Source: Dastarcus helophoroides (lineage: Eukaryota; Arthropoda; Insecta; Coleoptera; Bothrideridae). Taken from it: DNA of 64,000 nt. Positions 45,301-57,559 of this stretch are shown here, in pieces. The notes beneath the pieces were generated by a model. The model was given only the letters and a program-made list of their open reading frames with translations, was not told the origin of the DNA and ran no database searches. The translations under genes were made by a program, and so were the position numbers. The stretch covers positions 20,051,539-20,115,538 of the forward strand of contig CM053330.1 in the NCBI GenBank assembly GCA_028583605.1, given 5' to 3'. Numbering within the stretch: position 1 is the stretch's first letter; each line of letters begins with the position of its first letter.

Positions 45301-46850
45301 GAATTAATGAAATTAATGAAGATATTATAACTTTAAAACGTTTCAGTATATATTTGCAACCACACATCACATTAGTTATACCAGCTTTATTTCACTGTAG
45401 GATTGGCGTGACGTAATATTTTAATTACTTTAAATATGGCGCTCAAACTTGAGCACATGAATATTCACAACTAAACATGCTTTTAAGTTACTCCGACATG
45501 CTATGTTGAGGGAAAATTCGATCAATTCACATAACTATGTTAATTAACTGGACAAATATGTAGTGAAATAAGAGTTAAAAATAAACATAATTATGTGGAC
45601 TTTGTGTTATATTTTGGAATTGCTGCTTCCTACCAGTAAGACAATTTATCACCATGTCAGCCAATTAAGAAAGTAAAATTGAAGGAGCTGTTTGCTGGAA
45701 TATAAATATCACCCCTTTCCCAAACTTTTCACATTTTTTTAAAGAATTGTCGTTTTATTTTTCGTCAGATCTTCGTGCGAAACAGAAGATTTTTGATTTT
45801 CTATTAATTGTCGCTTTTTGTCAATATTTAACTGTAAACTTCGATTTGGACCGCTTTTATCGAATAGCACTTGTAAACTGTAAATATTCACAATGAAAGG
45901 TGCAAAATAGGTGCGACATTTAGCACATTTGATTATTTGCGGACAACTCATAAATCATTAGATAATATTCGCACACAAAATTTTATGGTGAGGATGCGTG
46001 AGTAATATCCATTTTGGTTCCGTTATATTGATATAATGCATATTCAATTCCGTTTCAAGCATAAAGGGAAATGTATTATATTTTATAACTACGATAATAG
46101 TTTCAGACATGCTTTCCAGGTTATATTTTCCTTTGAATCATTTTTGTTATTGCTTAAATGTGACCAAGTACACTGTACACCAACCTTTGCCTTACAATTT
46201 AACTTGTTTTATTTTATACATTTAAAGGCACGTTTATAGTTATTTGCTTTTGTAGCATAGCGGACACCTTTAGTTTACAGCGTTAAGAAATAGGAAACTA
46301 ACAAAAAAGTTTGAATTACGTAATGGATGGTTACGAAGCACCGTGTTTGTTAAAGAGTACCTACATTTCTGAAAAATAAAATTGCAGGAACTATCCTTTG
46401 GGTTCTACTACTAATAAATAACTGGATATTTATTAAGATTTGGAATTTACTTTTGCTATCGAAGGTGCTTTTCGCTTAAATATGGTTGTTAAACAATTAT
46501 TTTCTCCTTCAATAAGTACTGCAAAACAAAGATCCAGTGATTTGTGTGAAGTTATTATTTTTATATTGATAAACTGACCTTGAAGCAGAGGCAGACTGCA
46601 GAATGTAATGGCATAATATTAAGACTTTATTCTAACACGTTGATATTAATTTAAAAAACCCAAATGGAGATCACACGGGCAGAGAGAATTAATCAGATTT
46701 TCGTAGTTTGAAGATAAACACACAATTCAAACTTTGATGACTTATCATGTTTTTGGTGAATATAAATATAATCTTAACAAGATGACTCTCATTATCTAGC
46801 GATATATTGTAGTTTATAAGGCGATTTAAATAATTAAATTACAGTCTAGC
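45300..46850. other. Non-coding intronic stretch
   Basis: No gene or repeat recognised; open frames here are short and AT-driven. Confidence 0.4.
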
Positions 46851-46939
46851 ATCTATGATTATTTCGTTTCTTTCTCTATGTAGCCTTGCACTAGAGTTTG
46901 TTTGGCTACTCCTATTTCCAAGCTTAATCGGACGCAACA

Positions 46940-47582
46940 AATGGCCCATACTGTGTAACGCTCATTTAATTTTTCATCATACACAACGTGGTGTGGATCT
47001 TCGCTCTTGCAGAAATAATCTAAGATCGGTGTGTATAAACTCAGCGTTTCTGTTTCCTTGGTACACTATTGACAATGAATTTTTCGCCGCAAGTTATAGT
47101 ACTGTGCAAAAACTACTACGGACTTCCCCTTTGAGTCATTATCAGCTTGTGAAGACGACTGAAAATCTCTTGCTTTGTTGCTTCTGTTCGTTTGCGAGTT
47201 GAAACTTCGTTTGATGTAAATTGTCCTCCAAAAGATGCTGACGTTTTCCATCCACATTTTTCAAGATTTGTCCCTGCGTCTTGACGAAGATAACATTTTT
47301 TTGGTTACGAGTTGGAATTTCAGTGGCCTTTGTATCTGCAGATCAGCAACCAATGATATCTTCTGGATGTTTAACTAGTTGCTGAAAGAGTCGGTTGGTG
47401 AACCTTCTAGCTTGTGGGTCTTGACAGCCCTTGTTGTCTTCTATCAGCAGGAAGAACCAGTCATTTTTTCCGTTCAACTGAAATTGGACTCTCATGCCTA
47501 ACGGAACTTCGGTTCTCTGTTGGCTTTTCGTGGGCATATTTCCCAGTAAAAGCGGCACGAGAAAACATTTGAAACCTACCAA
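46940..47582 (-). pseudogene. Unassigned decayed coding sequence
   Basis: The minus strand from ATG 47582 encodes 79 residues with a natural-looking composition (MPTKSQQRTEVPLGMRVQF, NDWFFLLIEDNKGCQDPQAR, FQQLVKHPEDIIGC), then a stop. After frame shifts, further hydrophilic segments follow (KNVDGKRQHLLEDNLHQTK, LANEQKQQSKR, about 47160-47270). GC content and codon variety exceed the flanks, and both strands are open in parts (115 codons on plus, 46855-47202). It abuts the mariner element but lies outside it. It could be a processed pseudogene or part of an unknown transposon; I recognise no family. Confidence 0.3.
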
Positions 47583-47711
47583 AAAGCTTTAATTTACCGG
47601 TGGAAGCCAAATTTTGAAGAAAAGAATGAACTTTTGACAAAAAGATCGAAATCTTTAAAAAATATTAATTTTGAGAAAGTAGTCGAAACTAGAACAATGA
47701 GAATGTTGAAC

Positions 47712-48900
47712 TACGAGGGTAAATCAAATATGAACCGGAATTTGTTTTTACAAATTTACTGGTACAAGACACATATATGAAAGTTATTAACTATTTTTTT
47801 ACATAATCTCCTGATTTTGTTATGCATTGTTCCCAACGGATTGAGAGTTTTTTAATGACATCATCATAAAAGGAAGGGAGGCGTATTTGCAACCAATTGT
47901 GCACAAATGTCTCAACAGCAGCATCATCATGGAATCGCTCACCTCCTAGAGCTTCTTTCCATGGCCTAAAGATGACAATCGCATGATGATAAGTCGGGAC
48001 TATAAGGAGGATGTTCTAATGTTGCCGAATGCATTTTCTGTAATTTTTGATGTGTCAGATTGGCTGAGTGAGGGCGCGCTTTATCGTGAAGCAAAATCAC
48101 ATTTCTGACCGCAAATTCGCGCCTCTCTGCCGATATGCACGTTTTGCTTCATTCAATAACTGGTAGTAGTAGTCAGCATTAACGGTACGACGTTCATGCA
48201 GAAAATCGACGTGCACAACTCCTTAAAAATCCCAAAACACTGTCGCAAGAACCTTTCCGGCTGAGATGCGAGTTTTTGGCCTTGACGGGTGCACTTTCCC
48301 CTTTTCTTCTTCACTCCATGTTTGCTTCTTTAGACCAGGGGTGTAATGGTGGACCCAACTCTCATCACACGTAACGATACGTTGCAAAACACCATCACCT
48401 TCACGTTGAAAACATCCAAGATGGCGCTGACAAATCTCCAGATGTTGTTGTTCCTGCTTTTCTGTCAAAAGACAAGGTACCCACCTGGCAAACATTTTTC
48501 GAAACCCTAGCTCATCTGTAATGCACTTCCAAGGCTTATCCTTATCTGAGCTGCAATTTCACCAACAGTTAAACGGCGATCACCTTCCAAAAGGCGTTAA
48601 ATAGCTTTAATCTTGTCCGCAGTCACACTGGTCGAAGGATGACGGATATGGGGTTCATTTTCAACTTCAGTTCGTCCTTCCAAAAATTTTTTGTGCCATT
48701 CATACACTTGAGTTTTCTTCAAACAAGTATCCCCAAACTGTGATTCTAGTCTACGAAGAATTTCGGTGAGCTTTACACCTTCAACGGCAAGAAAAATAAT
48801 AATGCGCTGCGCAACGTTCGGATGAATCTCTTGCTCACTCATTTTATTTACAACTGACACGTGTCCCTGTACCCCCCACCCCCTCCAACCTTAATCCATC
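47712..48900 (-). mobile_element. Mariner element, 5' end not recognisable
   Basis: The left (3') end reads TACGAGGGTAAATCAAATAT followed by GAACCGGA, a typical mariner terminal repeat with a TA site. The transposase lies on the minus strand. To the right of its start codon the matching terminal repeat is not found. A C-rich tract (CCCCCCACCCCCTCC, about 48875-48890) and AT-rich unique sequence follow, so the 5' end is deleted or heavily mutated. Confidence 0.75.
47820..48860 (-). pseudogene. Mariner transposase (DD34D), inactivated
   Basis: The N-terminal helix-turn-helix begins at 48860 or the in-frame Met at 48842 (MSEQEIHPNVAQRIIIFLAV, then KKTQVYEWHKKFLEGRTEVE). The catalytic domain follows. 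First acid: VTCDESWVHHYTPGLKKQTW (around 48360). Second: LLHDKARPHS (around 48095). Third: PYSPDLSSCDCHL (around 47975). The codon count between second and third acids is 34. Breaks include the split near 48500-48597 (stop and shift), a stop at about 48222 and a one-base shift just after the third acid. The remaining C-terminus reads to about 47820. It is dead but carries all three catalytic codons. Confidence 0.85.
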
Positions 48901-48909
48901 TATGGTAGA

Positions 48910-49890
48910 AGGAATTCATAAACCGCTGTATGGAAACTACATCTCAAGAACTATGTCATTTACTTTTTCAAAATGAAGCTCATTTCCTTTTTTACATTAA
49001 AGATAAAATATTTCATACTCGTGGACGTGGTTTTATCGACATACACCTAAGGCATTTAGTAGTTAATTTCCTACTTTTTTATAAAAATTCTTAGCCGCAT
49101 TTTTTCACAGAACTATGGAAATGTATTGGGATTATCCATACCCTTCCTCGTTGCTCGGTACTCACTGTGAATTCAATATTAGCAGTACTTTTTAGAAACG
49201 TAACTTCCACCACTAGCTATCGCGGAATGTATTTGTATGATATGATTTATAAAACTGATACTTACGGAAAATTGCTGCATTTTTATCACTAAAAGGGTGA
49301 GACTTTTAAGATATACAAGCAGACACGATGGTTTAATGAGAAGGGACTAAAATAAGCAATTAGTGATTAACCTATTGTGAGATGCTTGTTGTTGAGTATA
49401 GTTGCTTCTTCTTTAATAAACATGCCAAAGACCTCATCTTAATAATAATTTTGTGCGGTGCTTTATATCTTTGTTATCCTGATGGGAAAATCGAGTCGCC
49501 TTGGTTGTATCACGCGAGAACCTCTTACTAGTCTGCATAAACGGTCCTTGAACTTGGACTTGCTTACGTTATAACATAACATATATTATACATTCCTTTT
49601 GCATTGAGGATGAATGTTATGAAACCTTAAAATTGCTTGATTCTATTCTAAATACCTTGTATTTTGGTTGTTTATTACGTTCATCGTAATCTTTAATTTT
49701 CTGCACTACACTACTCACCAACTACAAAGTTATCTTGTTTATCAAACGACTGTCCACATAAGGAAACGCCGTGATATTGTAAAATAATTTGTCATTTTTT
49801 ATTATTTTAAAATATGGTTGGTTTACAGTCGAGTTGCTGCTTTATTTCTAGACAGTTTTTGGCTTGCTAGTTAGATTTCTAAAGTGAAAA
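48910..49890. other. Non-coding intronic stretch
   Basis: No gene or repeat recognised. Confidence 0.4.
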
Positions 49891-49892
49891 AT

Positions 49893-50105
49893 TCTTTAAT
49901 CGTGTTGAGCTACTTTTGATAGGGGAAAAGTTATCATCACGCTAATTGTCGTTACCAACATATCTAACGGTAACAGTGTTATAAAGCTATGAGTTAGACA
50001 AGTAATAGCATTAAAAAACTGCGTCATCGGTCGCGGGATTTGAACTCGCTTTCTACCACTCAAAAAGTAATGGTGTACCCGTTGCGCCACATACACTTGC
50101 AAAAT
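49893..50105 (-). repeat. tRNA-derived SINE
   Basis: On the minus strand the head carries an A box (TGGCGCAACGGGT, about 50082-50094) and a B box (GAGTTCAAATCCC, about 50037-50049). These are internal RNA polymerase III promoter elements at tRNA-like spacing. The body then runs through AACGACAATTAGCGTGATGA to CCCCTATCAAAAGTAGCTCA. A fragment lies at 50815-50960, and the body alone forms the foldback at 37168-37356. The cloverleaf is degenerate, so this is a SINE and not a functional tRNA gene. Confidence 0.72.
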
Positions 50106-50814
50106 TAAAAGTTTAACTCGCTTGATAAACTGTCCCTACGCCTATGCCGAAAGACGGTTTGTGCACTTTACACGCATATGTGCACATCGCCTACGCGTTA
50201 GGAACAATCCGCGGACAGTAGCTATATAACCAGATTCCTTTGTAGGCTATGTTTTGTTATTTGTAACATTTGAAGAATTTGTACCAAAATGATTTCGCTG
50301 TCGCTTTAATTTTGCTTAAATTAAGATATGAAGGCAAAACAAAATAATGTGAGTTATTATCGTGTATGTCACCATTTAGGAATATAAAATACATTCATTT
50401 TGCAGATGACATTTGCAACAAGAGAATTCATTACACGCATTATTCAAGAATATGGAAACTATTTCGCGTAAAATAGTGATCAAAATCCATTTTATAAATA
50501 AAAAGACTAACGTTCAAAGAATATCGCTGATTAATTAGACTAATCCGACAATTTCATTGTTCAAGATGTTAAGAAAAAATAAGTCTGCTACGAAGTCAGT
50601 ATTTTAATGAAATATGAAAAGAAAAGCCAAACAAGTGTAGAAAGTGAAAGTAATATTTCGTGTGGTGTTTTGATTTTTTTTTTAAATGTGTGCATTAAAA
50701 GGTGAGGATTTAAATATCCCAAGAAATAAAAAATATAACTCTTATATTTATTAAAGAGTTTTAATTCATTTTATTTTTGAAGTGAACATTTTTGTTAGGT
50801 GCTCTTAGCAATTC

Positions 50815-50965
50815 TTAATAGGAGTGAAAGTTATGATTTCTGTCACCATCACGCCAATTCTCGTTACCAACATGCTGTAATGTTAACAGTGTTAGGTAGC
50901 TTTGAGTAAGACAAATAATAGAATAAAAAAAAAACAACTTTCGCTGTATCTTCCGAATTTTTGGC
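50815..50965 (-). repeat. Diverged SINE copy
   Basis: CACCATCACGCCAATTCTCGTTACCAACATGCTGTAATG and ACAAATAATAGAATAAAAAA align with 49935-50020. The tRNA-like head beyond about 50930 is barely recognisable. Confidence 0.6.
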
Positions 50966-51084
50966 TTACTTTACCCTGTGGAAACATGAGAGCGCTCTTC
51001 GAGGACGATCAACCACCCGGGGTAAGTCCATAAGCTATCAAGAACTGTAATGTGCAGTAGTGTTTCTTTTTCAATATTTCCTTA

Positions 51085-52660
51085 ATAATAAACTCCACTT
51101 TTAACGAAATTCTGTAGAAGAACAAACATTCTTCTTAAAATTTATAGTTTTTGAGATAATTAGATTTTTATAAAAAAATGGACAGATGCAAGGTCCCACG
51201 AAGTTTTTTGTATCTTTTTTCATAAACCAGTTCTTAATTTCATATTCGATTGACAAGTAGAACACATATGAGGCTACCTTGTACATTTCTCATAAGTTCA
51301 AAAACATTATACCGAGTGTTGAATTCCCGTTGGAACATTTTGATAAATTCAGACAGCCATAACTTTGTTATTTTAAATGGGACACCCTATATTTTTTTAG
51401 CCTATCTTATGTAGATCTTTTACCTTTTTAAGGGGTGTTGTTAGAACTTTTAGAAATAATTGCATTTTTTTACTTTTATTTTCCCATTTCACACTAAATG
51501 GATCGCATATCAATGACATTATGAGCAGAAATAATCTCTATTGACAATTAAACTATCAGCAAACCATTTGCCAAATTATTTATAGTTTATTTTATAGTAT
51601 GTGGTGAAGCTAAAATGAAAACATGCCTGACCATCTTTTTCAGTAATTAAATTGTTCATTGTTTTCTGACGATTTAACAAGGTAATGTCACGAACATGTG
51701 ATAGTGACAGCTTTCGATATCCAGATAAGGTAAAGCCCTCATGAAATCTTGTAAAGCGAGTGGTATTAAACTGTCACAAATTTCGACTGCGTTAAAGAAA
51801 AATCAAATAGAAGAAAATCTCATGTTGATGATAAAAAGATCGAAATAGCATTTCCAATTATGTCGACTAGTCATGTTTTAATTTTAGCTTCATTACTGTA
51901 ACTAATTTGACTGATTGTTTCATAATTTAATTGTCGATATCGATTGATTCTTTTTTTTTTTCTTAAATACATTTCATTTGTTTCTACTCATTATGACACT
52001 GATATGCTATTTAATAAGAATTCAATGACTGTGAAATAAAAAAAAGTTAAAATTGCAATTATTTCCAAACTTTGTGAAAGAAACTACCGCAATGCCTATA
52101 TCAGTTGAAAGATAATTTATACCTGCACTAGATAGGTCAAAAAATATAGGGTGCTGTATTTGACATAACAAAGTTATCGCTGTCTGCATTTACCAAAATA
52201 TGCAGACCTAAATTCAACATTCGGTATAATGTTCTTGAAGATATAAAAGATGTGCAAGATAGCTTCGCATGTGTTCTACTTATATACCAAATATAAAATA
52301 AATATCTGGTTTCTGGAAAAAGATACAAAGAATTTCGTGGCACCTTGCATCTGTCAATTTTTTTTATAAAAGTCTAATTATCTCAAAAACTATAAATTTT
52401 AGGAACAATATTTGTTATCCAAAGTGACCTTAAATTATCAAACAAAATTCAAAAATGCAAAAAGATATAGGGTGTCTCATTTAAAATAAGGAAGTTGGTG
52501 TCAACTTCCGGTATAAGCAGAAGTATTACAACTTTTCGAATAATTTAGTTTTGTCGGCCTTGTTGACTTTGCTAAGTTGTTAAATTTTAAATTTTTTAAA
52601 TAAGTACTTTGTCAGATATCGATCGCGGCGATTTCCGGTGTGAAACACATTGTATAGCCA
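51085..52660. mobile_element. Foldback element with ~310-bp inverted arms
   Basis: The left arm 51090-51395 (AAATTTATAGTTTTTGAGAT, then GGACAGATGCAAGGT, AACACATATGAGGCTA, GGGACACCCTATAT) is the inverted relative of 52140-52420. About 740 bp separates the arms. The right side continues with a second GGGTGTCTCATTTAAAATAA (about 52473) and a GATCGCGGCGATTTCCGG block near 52620, also seen in the 44.6 kb relative. No coding region. Confidence 0.65.
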
Positions 52661-52839
52661 TGCAGATGATATCAGCTTGGTATCATCTTTTTTTTTTCCT
52701 ACAAATCATTGTCCAGGTGTAAACGATTAATCGCCATTTCCATATTGTTCGGGAAGGGGAAAAGATTATTTTGAAAAAGGTAAGGAAAAACTTATATGAC
52801 TTTAATATCTTAAAAACTTAAGCATGTGTTCATGTGTTT

Positions 52840-53060
52840 TCTTCTAAGAAGATAATGCACCTAAGTTTCTTATGGACACAGGAGCACACCGGGTTGGTTA
52901 GCGATTTGTCTTTTTTGTGCCAATATCTTTATAAGAGATATTCGCAAAAACTGATAGTTCTGATACCCCAAGAACAACATTCTCAAAGTGTACAAGACAG
53001 TAGGAGACAGCAAATTCCTGTGCAATCTCACTTGGTAACTGCGAACTTCTGTTAATGGCG
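52840..53060 (+). pseudogene. Retropepsin (aspartic protease) fragment of an LTR retroelement
   Basis: The frame from 52857 reads APKFLMDTGAH. F-L-x-D-T-G-A is the catalytic motif of retroviral-type aspartic proteases, which cleave Gag-Pol. The frame then shifts, and the adjacent frame continues GLVSDLSFLCQYLYKRYSQK, then QIPVQSHLVTANF, compatible with the following strands. About 430 bp downstream lies a relative of the ribozyme-type LTR, so this is probably a deleted copy of the same family. The gag pseudogene at 30-31 kb ends exactly where such a protease should begin. Confidence 0.45.
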
Positions 53061-53483
53061 ACTCTATTTTTAGAACTTCCCAATGATGAAATAAATTGTC
53101 TTTTTAAATAAGAATAGGTTGTAATTGTCGGGGGAAACTTTCCCAATAATTACCATTTTTCTTCGTTTAAAGCGGCAGTTCATCGTCATATATCTTTATT
53201 TCAACCTCCTAATCACATATCCTTATCTCGCCACTTTCGCATGCTTACAGTCGTTGTCAGGTAAAGGGCCTTTTTTTACTTCGTCAAAGATATCTTGAGA
53301 ACCAAGCCAATGTTAAGTTTTTCACCCTGTTCGTAAAAACTGTAGGTCCAGTACTGCCTGCTCAACATGAAGCTGATAAAATACTTCGGCATCAAACTTT
53401 CGTGATAATTTTTTTGTAGAAATCGAAAATATAACCATTATAAAGCGTCATTTAACACTGAAACATTTGTAGAATTTAATTTG

Positions 53484-53580
53484 GTTATGCCAAAGGTGAC
53501 AACTGACGACGACAAAAGATCGAAACCTCTTTTTGATCCTTAATTCTGAATCTGATAAACCAACTTGCCTATCTGTGGGC
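53484..53580 (+). repeat. Ribozyme-type LTR remnant
   Basis: ATGCCAAAGGTGACAACTGACGACGACAAAAGATCGAAACCTC (about 53487-53530) aligns with the hammerhead region of the 29-31 kb units. It keeps CTGACGA and GAAAC, but stem II is disrupted and 8 bases are inserted. The following GAATCTGATAAACCAA and CTATCTGTGGGC match the next LTR blocks. Confidence 0.55.
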
Positions 53581-53599
53581 TAAAGAAATAAAATAATGG

Positions 53600-55050
53600 T
53601 GAATATTTCTTAATCATTTCAAAGTTATGTTACAGTTTTTGTGAAAATTCTTTCTTTTTGCGTGAAATCAAAAGACGATGGAGCAACGTGAAATTTCAAA
53701 CTGGTGGAGTATATTGCCCAATATTTATATATAAATGTGTCATTGAACAATACAGTTACTTAATTTTTCACTAAAATTCCCCATTAAATATGACAAACCA
53801 CGGTTAACATTGTTAAACAACAAAACCGGTAGTCGTAAATTAAGTGTTCACTGAAGCTGTAAAAATCCGCAATTTACCTTTAATCGATTAATTATTCAAG
53901 TCGTCTTTGCCTATAAAAATTCATTACAAATTGTTGAATTATTTAAGATGGAGGATCTATTACGCATAAATGGTGAATGGCAAATATAATTATAGAAATT
54001 ATAACTGTAACCGTTTAACTAATAATAAACATCAACAAATTGGCAAATATAAGTGATATTTTTATTGCTAATTATTTATATAAGTACTTTGCTTGTGCAA
54101 TAGTTCTTAGTACTACATTTGAAAAACTTGCTCAACAGTCCTTGGACCTGATGTCTTTCTTGATATGGATACCGCATATAGGTAAAAATTTTATTACACC
54201 GTTACTACTTTATTATGTCTAGCAAACTTCATAAATTATGTTATATTGCCACGTAATAAAATGCTTAAACGTTTGTTGTTCTATTTTGGATATGCTGTGA
54301 AAGTTTGTAGAAGGCTTTCTTCCTTTGAGCCCTTCCCTATTAGCGGAATTCAAAAAAATAATATTTTTAAGCTTACTTTAAGAAATTATTTAATTTTCAT
54401 AACTGATCAACTATATTTAACAATAAATATGACAAATCAATATGAAAATACCAGAAAGCTTCAGCGATTTGCAGTAGATGGATTACACCCGAAGTTTGTT
54501 TAACCGTTGTTAGGCCAACTCTTTTCATGGATCACATATTCCTATGCAAATATTCTGTTTAAACTCCATGTCTAGCAAAATTAGCTGTTGATTAATTAAT
54601 GCAAATTATAGCTATTGTAAGTGCTTAAATGTATGTATGAATTTCTTGGCTTCCAAAAGGTAGCAAGAGTATTTATTAGGTATTACATAAACAAAATGAT
54701 TTTTAACGTCTGGAAAAGAACTCCACAAGTTGGTAAGTTAAATTGCTCTGAATGCAATGCTGCTTACTGTAGTCCTACATACAGTGCTTACATAGTCCAG
54801 ACATCAGACGAATTTTTCATATTAGGCACACTATATTTCTTTCTGCTTTCAAAAATAAACATTCAAGAAATATAAATTTGGTGAAAGATGTCTGCGGGAT
54901 GTCCAAACTTTGAAGCACCATCGATCTTTGAAAAGTATATTTTAAAAATGCTAATCTAAGTGATCCAAGGTTGATAAGATCACAAAACTTCATTTACTGT
55001 GGTGGGTAATGCCTACATATTTGCAACTCATTCGTAGAAAACAATTTCAT
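53600..55050. other. Non-coding intronic stretch
   Basis: No gene or repeat recognised; the 60-85-codon frames are AT-rich and unsupported. Confidence 0.4.
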
Positions 55051-55315
55051 TTTTTTCCAAGATACAACAGTTTTTTCTAAACTTAAATTTTAATTTAGAA
55101 GTTCCAATTTTCATCTCGATATTTTGACTTTTTTCTCAAAATTTATCTTTAAACCACAAAATTTCAAACATATTTTGGAATTTGTATTTAAAATCACGAT
55201 CATTTCTGAAAATTCGGACTCAAAACTGTAAATTCAGTCCTTTTTTTGTAATATTAGATTTTTACCAAAATTTCGGCTTAAATCTCTTCCTAAAATTTAA
55301 GTTGCCTCTTTGGGG
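55050..55315. repeat. Degenerate T-rich array
   Basis: TTTTGACTTTTTTCTCAAAA-like units, the opposite strand polarity of the arrays at 9.2 and 33.3 kb. Confidence 0.5.
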
Positions 55316-55319
55316 CTAA

Positions 55320-57055
55320 TACCTGACTACAGGCCTGCTGCCGCTATTTGCAATCTGAAAGTAACAAAATATATTTTGTAATATCTCTGGTTTTATTTTC
55401 ACAGGGCGATTCTGCTTTAAAAGAATTGTTCTTTGGTGGATATCATACTTGCTTTATATTAAATCGTTGAGTGAAAATATCATTCAACGGTTAAATATAT
55501 CCCGCAAAGTATTTCAGGTTCTATTGTTTATAATATCCATTTCCTGAAGTTGACACGACTGTTTTAGTGCGTCAGTTGTTATGCGCCTTTCATTGTTCTT
55601 TTCGCCTATTTGCTTCAACCATTTCTGCATCTCGTCATCTCTTTAAAATAGTGCGATATTAAATTTAATGTCTTTCTGTCGAAGTGAACATAATTATACC
55701 TCAATGGATCAAATTATTAAATCATTGGTAATTTAAAGGATCATAAAATCATTTTATGACAACCTACCATCTTTAATTCATAAATTGTTATGCAATATTT
55801 TTAATGGTAAAATAATTATTAATCCTGCATTCCTCAATTAATTACATAGCTATTTTATTTAGACCAATAGTAATCTATTGTTTTACGAACTCTGGTGGAT
55901 GGTGCGTTTGTTGTTCCGCTATTTTGTTGTACTCTGAAAATACAAAAAATTAGAATCTCTTTAAAAGTCTTTAACCAAACTATACACAGAAATTTCGATT
56001 GATTATTTCACCAAAATGTAGCTTTATGTAGTCTAATCAAGGTTTGGCTTTGCCAGTAGTTGTTCGTTTATGTTATTGATATTTAGATCAAAATAAGAGT
56101 TTTTATTACTTACTAGCTGCCCTTTTGACTTTTTCTGCACAAGATTCAATAACATCAAATTTCAAAATAAAATTGTTTTTCATTTGATTTTAACAGAATA
56201 ACAGATCTCAAGGTTTGCTTTCCCCGCTAGAATCGTAGCGGGCGGCAATATTATATCAGCCATAAACATTGTGGATTTTTTTCTCTTTTATATGTTCTGT
56301 GCTACAATTTCCACTAAAATTGTTAGCACAGATGAGTTTTCAGAAATCAAGGGTTGAGTTTTACGGGAATAAAAATAGCTTAAAGATATTTCTAAAAATA
56401 TTTTACATTTTAGTAAAAGTTTGATTAAAATCAATTCAGCAGTTTCCAAGTTTAGCCCGGACAACAGATCAGTCGACAGACAAACACAATTAGATACTTC
56501 AATTTTATTAATCAAATAACATGGACGTCGACGTCGTTAAGAATTCGCTTGAATTTCGTTTTTATCTATGTGAAACTGTTCATAAAATATAATCTATATC
56601 GCAAGTATTGTGTATTCTGTACCCGTTATAAGGTGGTTTATTTGTAATTCTGTATTTGGAACATGCAACGATGTTCTTGAATATTAAATGGCAATAAGAT
56701 CACTCTCCTTTAAGGCGTTGCCCATAAAAATTATAATTGCAATCACAATCGCTGATTTATATTCGACGTGATGATTATCTTAACTATATCGACCTGATCG
56801 TTGACCTGTTATTGTTAACAGTACAAATATCAAACCACTGTTTCCGATTTAAAACCTACTGTTTAGTTGCTTATTTACAATTTGATTGCACCCTACCTTA
56901 AATGTGATTTAATACGTTTTTTTTTTACCGTATACTATTTAATTTCCAGTAAAAGATGTTAAAAGGGTGGAATAAATTGGAAAGTGTTTATAAATTTTAT
57001 TATGCACGGATCCGTAGAAATTTAAATGTTCCAATAATTTTCGATAGAGCTATTA
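55320..57055. other. Non-coding intronic stretch
   Basis: No gene or repeat recognised. Confidence 0.4.
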
Positions 57056-57059
57056 GCCT

Positions 57060-57310
57060 GAAAAAATGGACTTTTGTTACAAAATAAGTAAATACTAAAA
57101 TTGTTTTCGAAATATCTTCACTTCGGCTTAACAAATAAGTACAGAAAGTTCCCCACAAGATCATGTGCGGATCGGACATCATATTGATTTAAAGATGGAA
57201 TTTTTTTTAATCACTCAATTCTAATCTAACAAAAAATGTTTCTTATAAGTTGGACAGCTTAAAATTTGCTACAAAAAAGTTTAGTTCAAGATACAAGAAT
57301 TTTATTTCAA
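57060..57310 (+). repeat. Dispersed repeat copy 2
   Basis: TCTTCACTTCGGCTTAACAAA, CCACAAGATCATGTGCGGAT, then AATCTAACAAAAAATGTTTC and CAGCTTAAAATTTGCT. The same order is found at 59950-60200. Confidence 0.72.
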
Positions 57311-57559
57311 ACAAGCATAACAATCCCCCTGAGTTAATTAGTGCTGCATGATTGGTTAAACCTAAAACTAGCTATTCCCACGAGTTGGTCCGCGGAATTA
57401 AATGAGTAATTGCCTTCTGGAACAGTGCTCTGGGATATAAAGGAGCGCATTTTGTACCTCGAGTTTCAAGGAATCTCTATATTAATGTTTGTCCAAATCT
57501 GTTCAGTATTTCAGTCGTTAAAAGACAAGCAAATAGACAGACTGCTGGGATTTGGGAAG

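Noticed and set aside
50030..50100. Functional tRNA gene
   Set aside because: A and B boxes are present, but the acceptor and anticodon stems do not pair and the sequence continues as a repeated SINE body.
54040..54875. Cluster of three 60-85-codon plus-strand frames
   Set aside because: Composition is AT-driven, frames are not linked by splice sites, and no family is recognised.
57421..57480. TATA-like GGGATATAAAGGAGCG as a promoter
   Set aside because: No initiator at the expected distance and no downstream gene.
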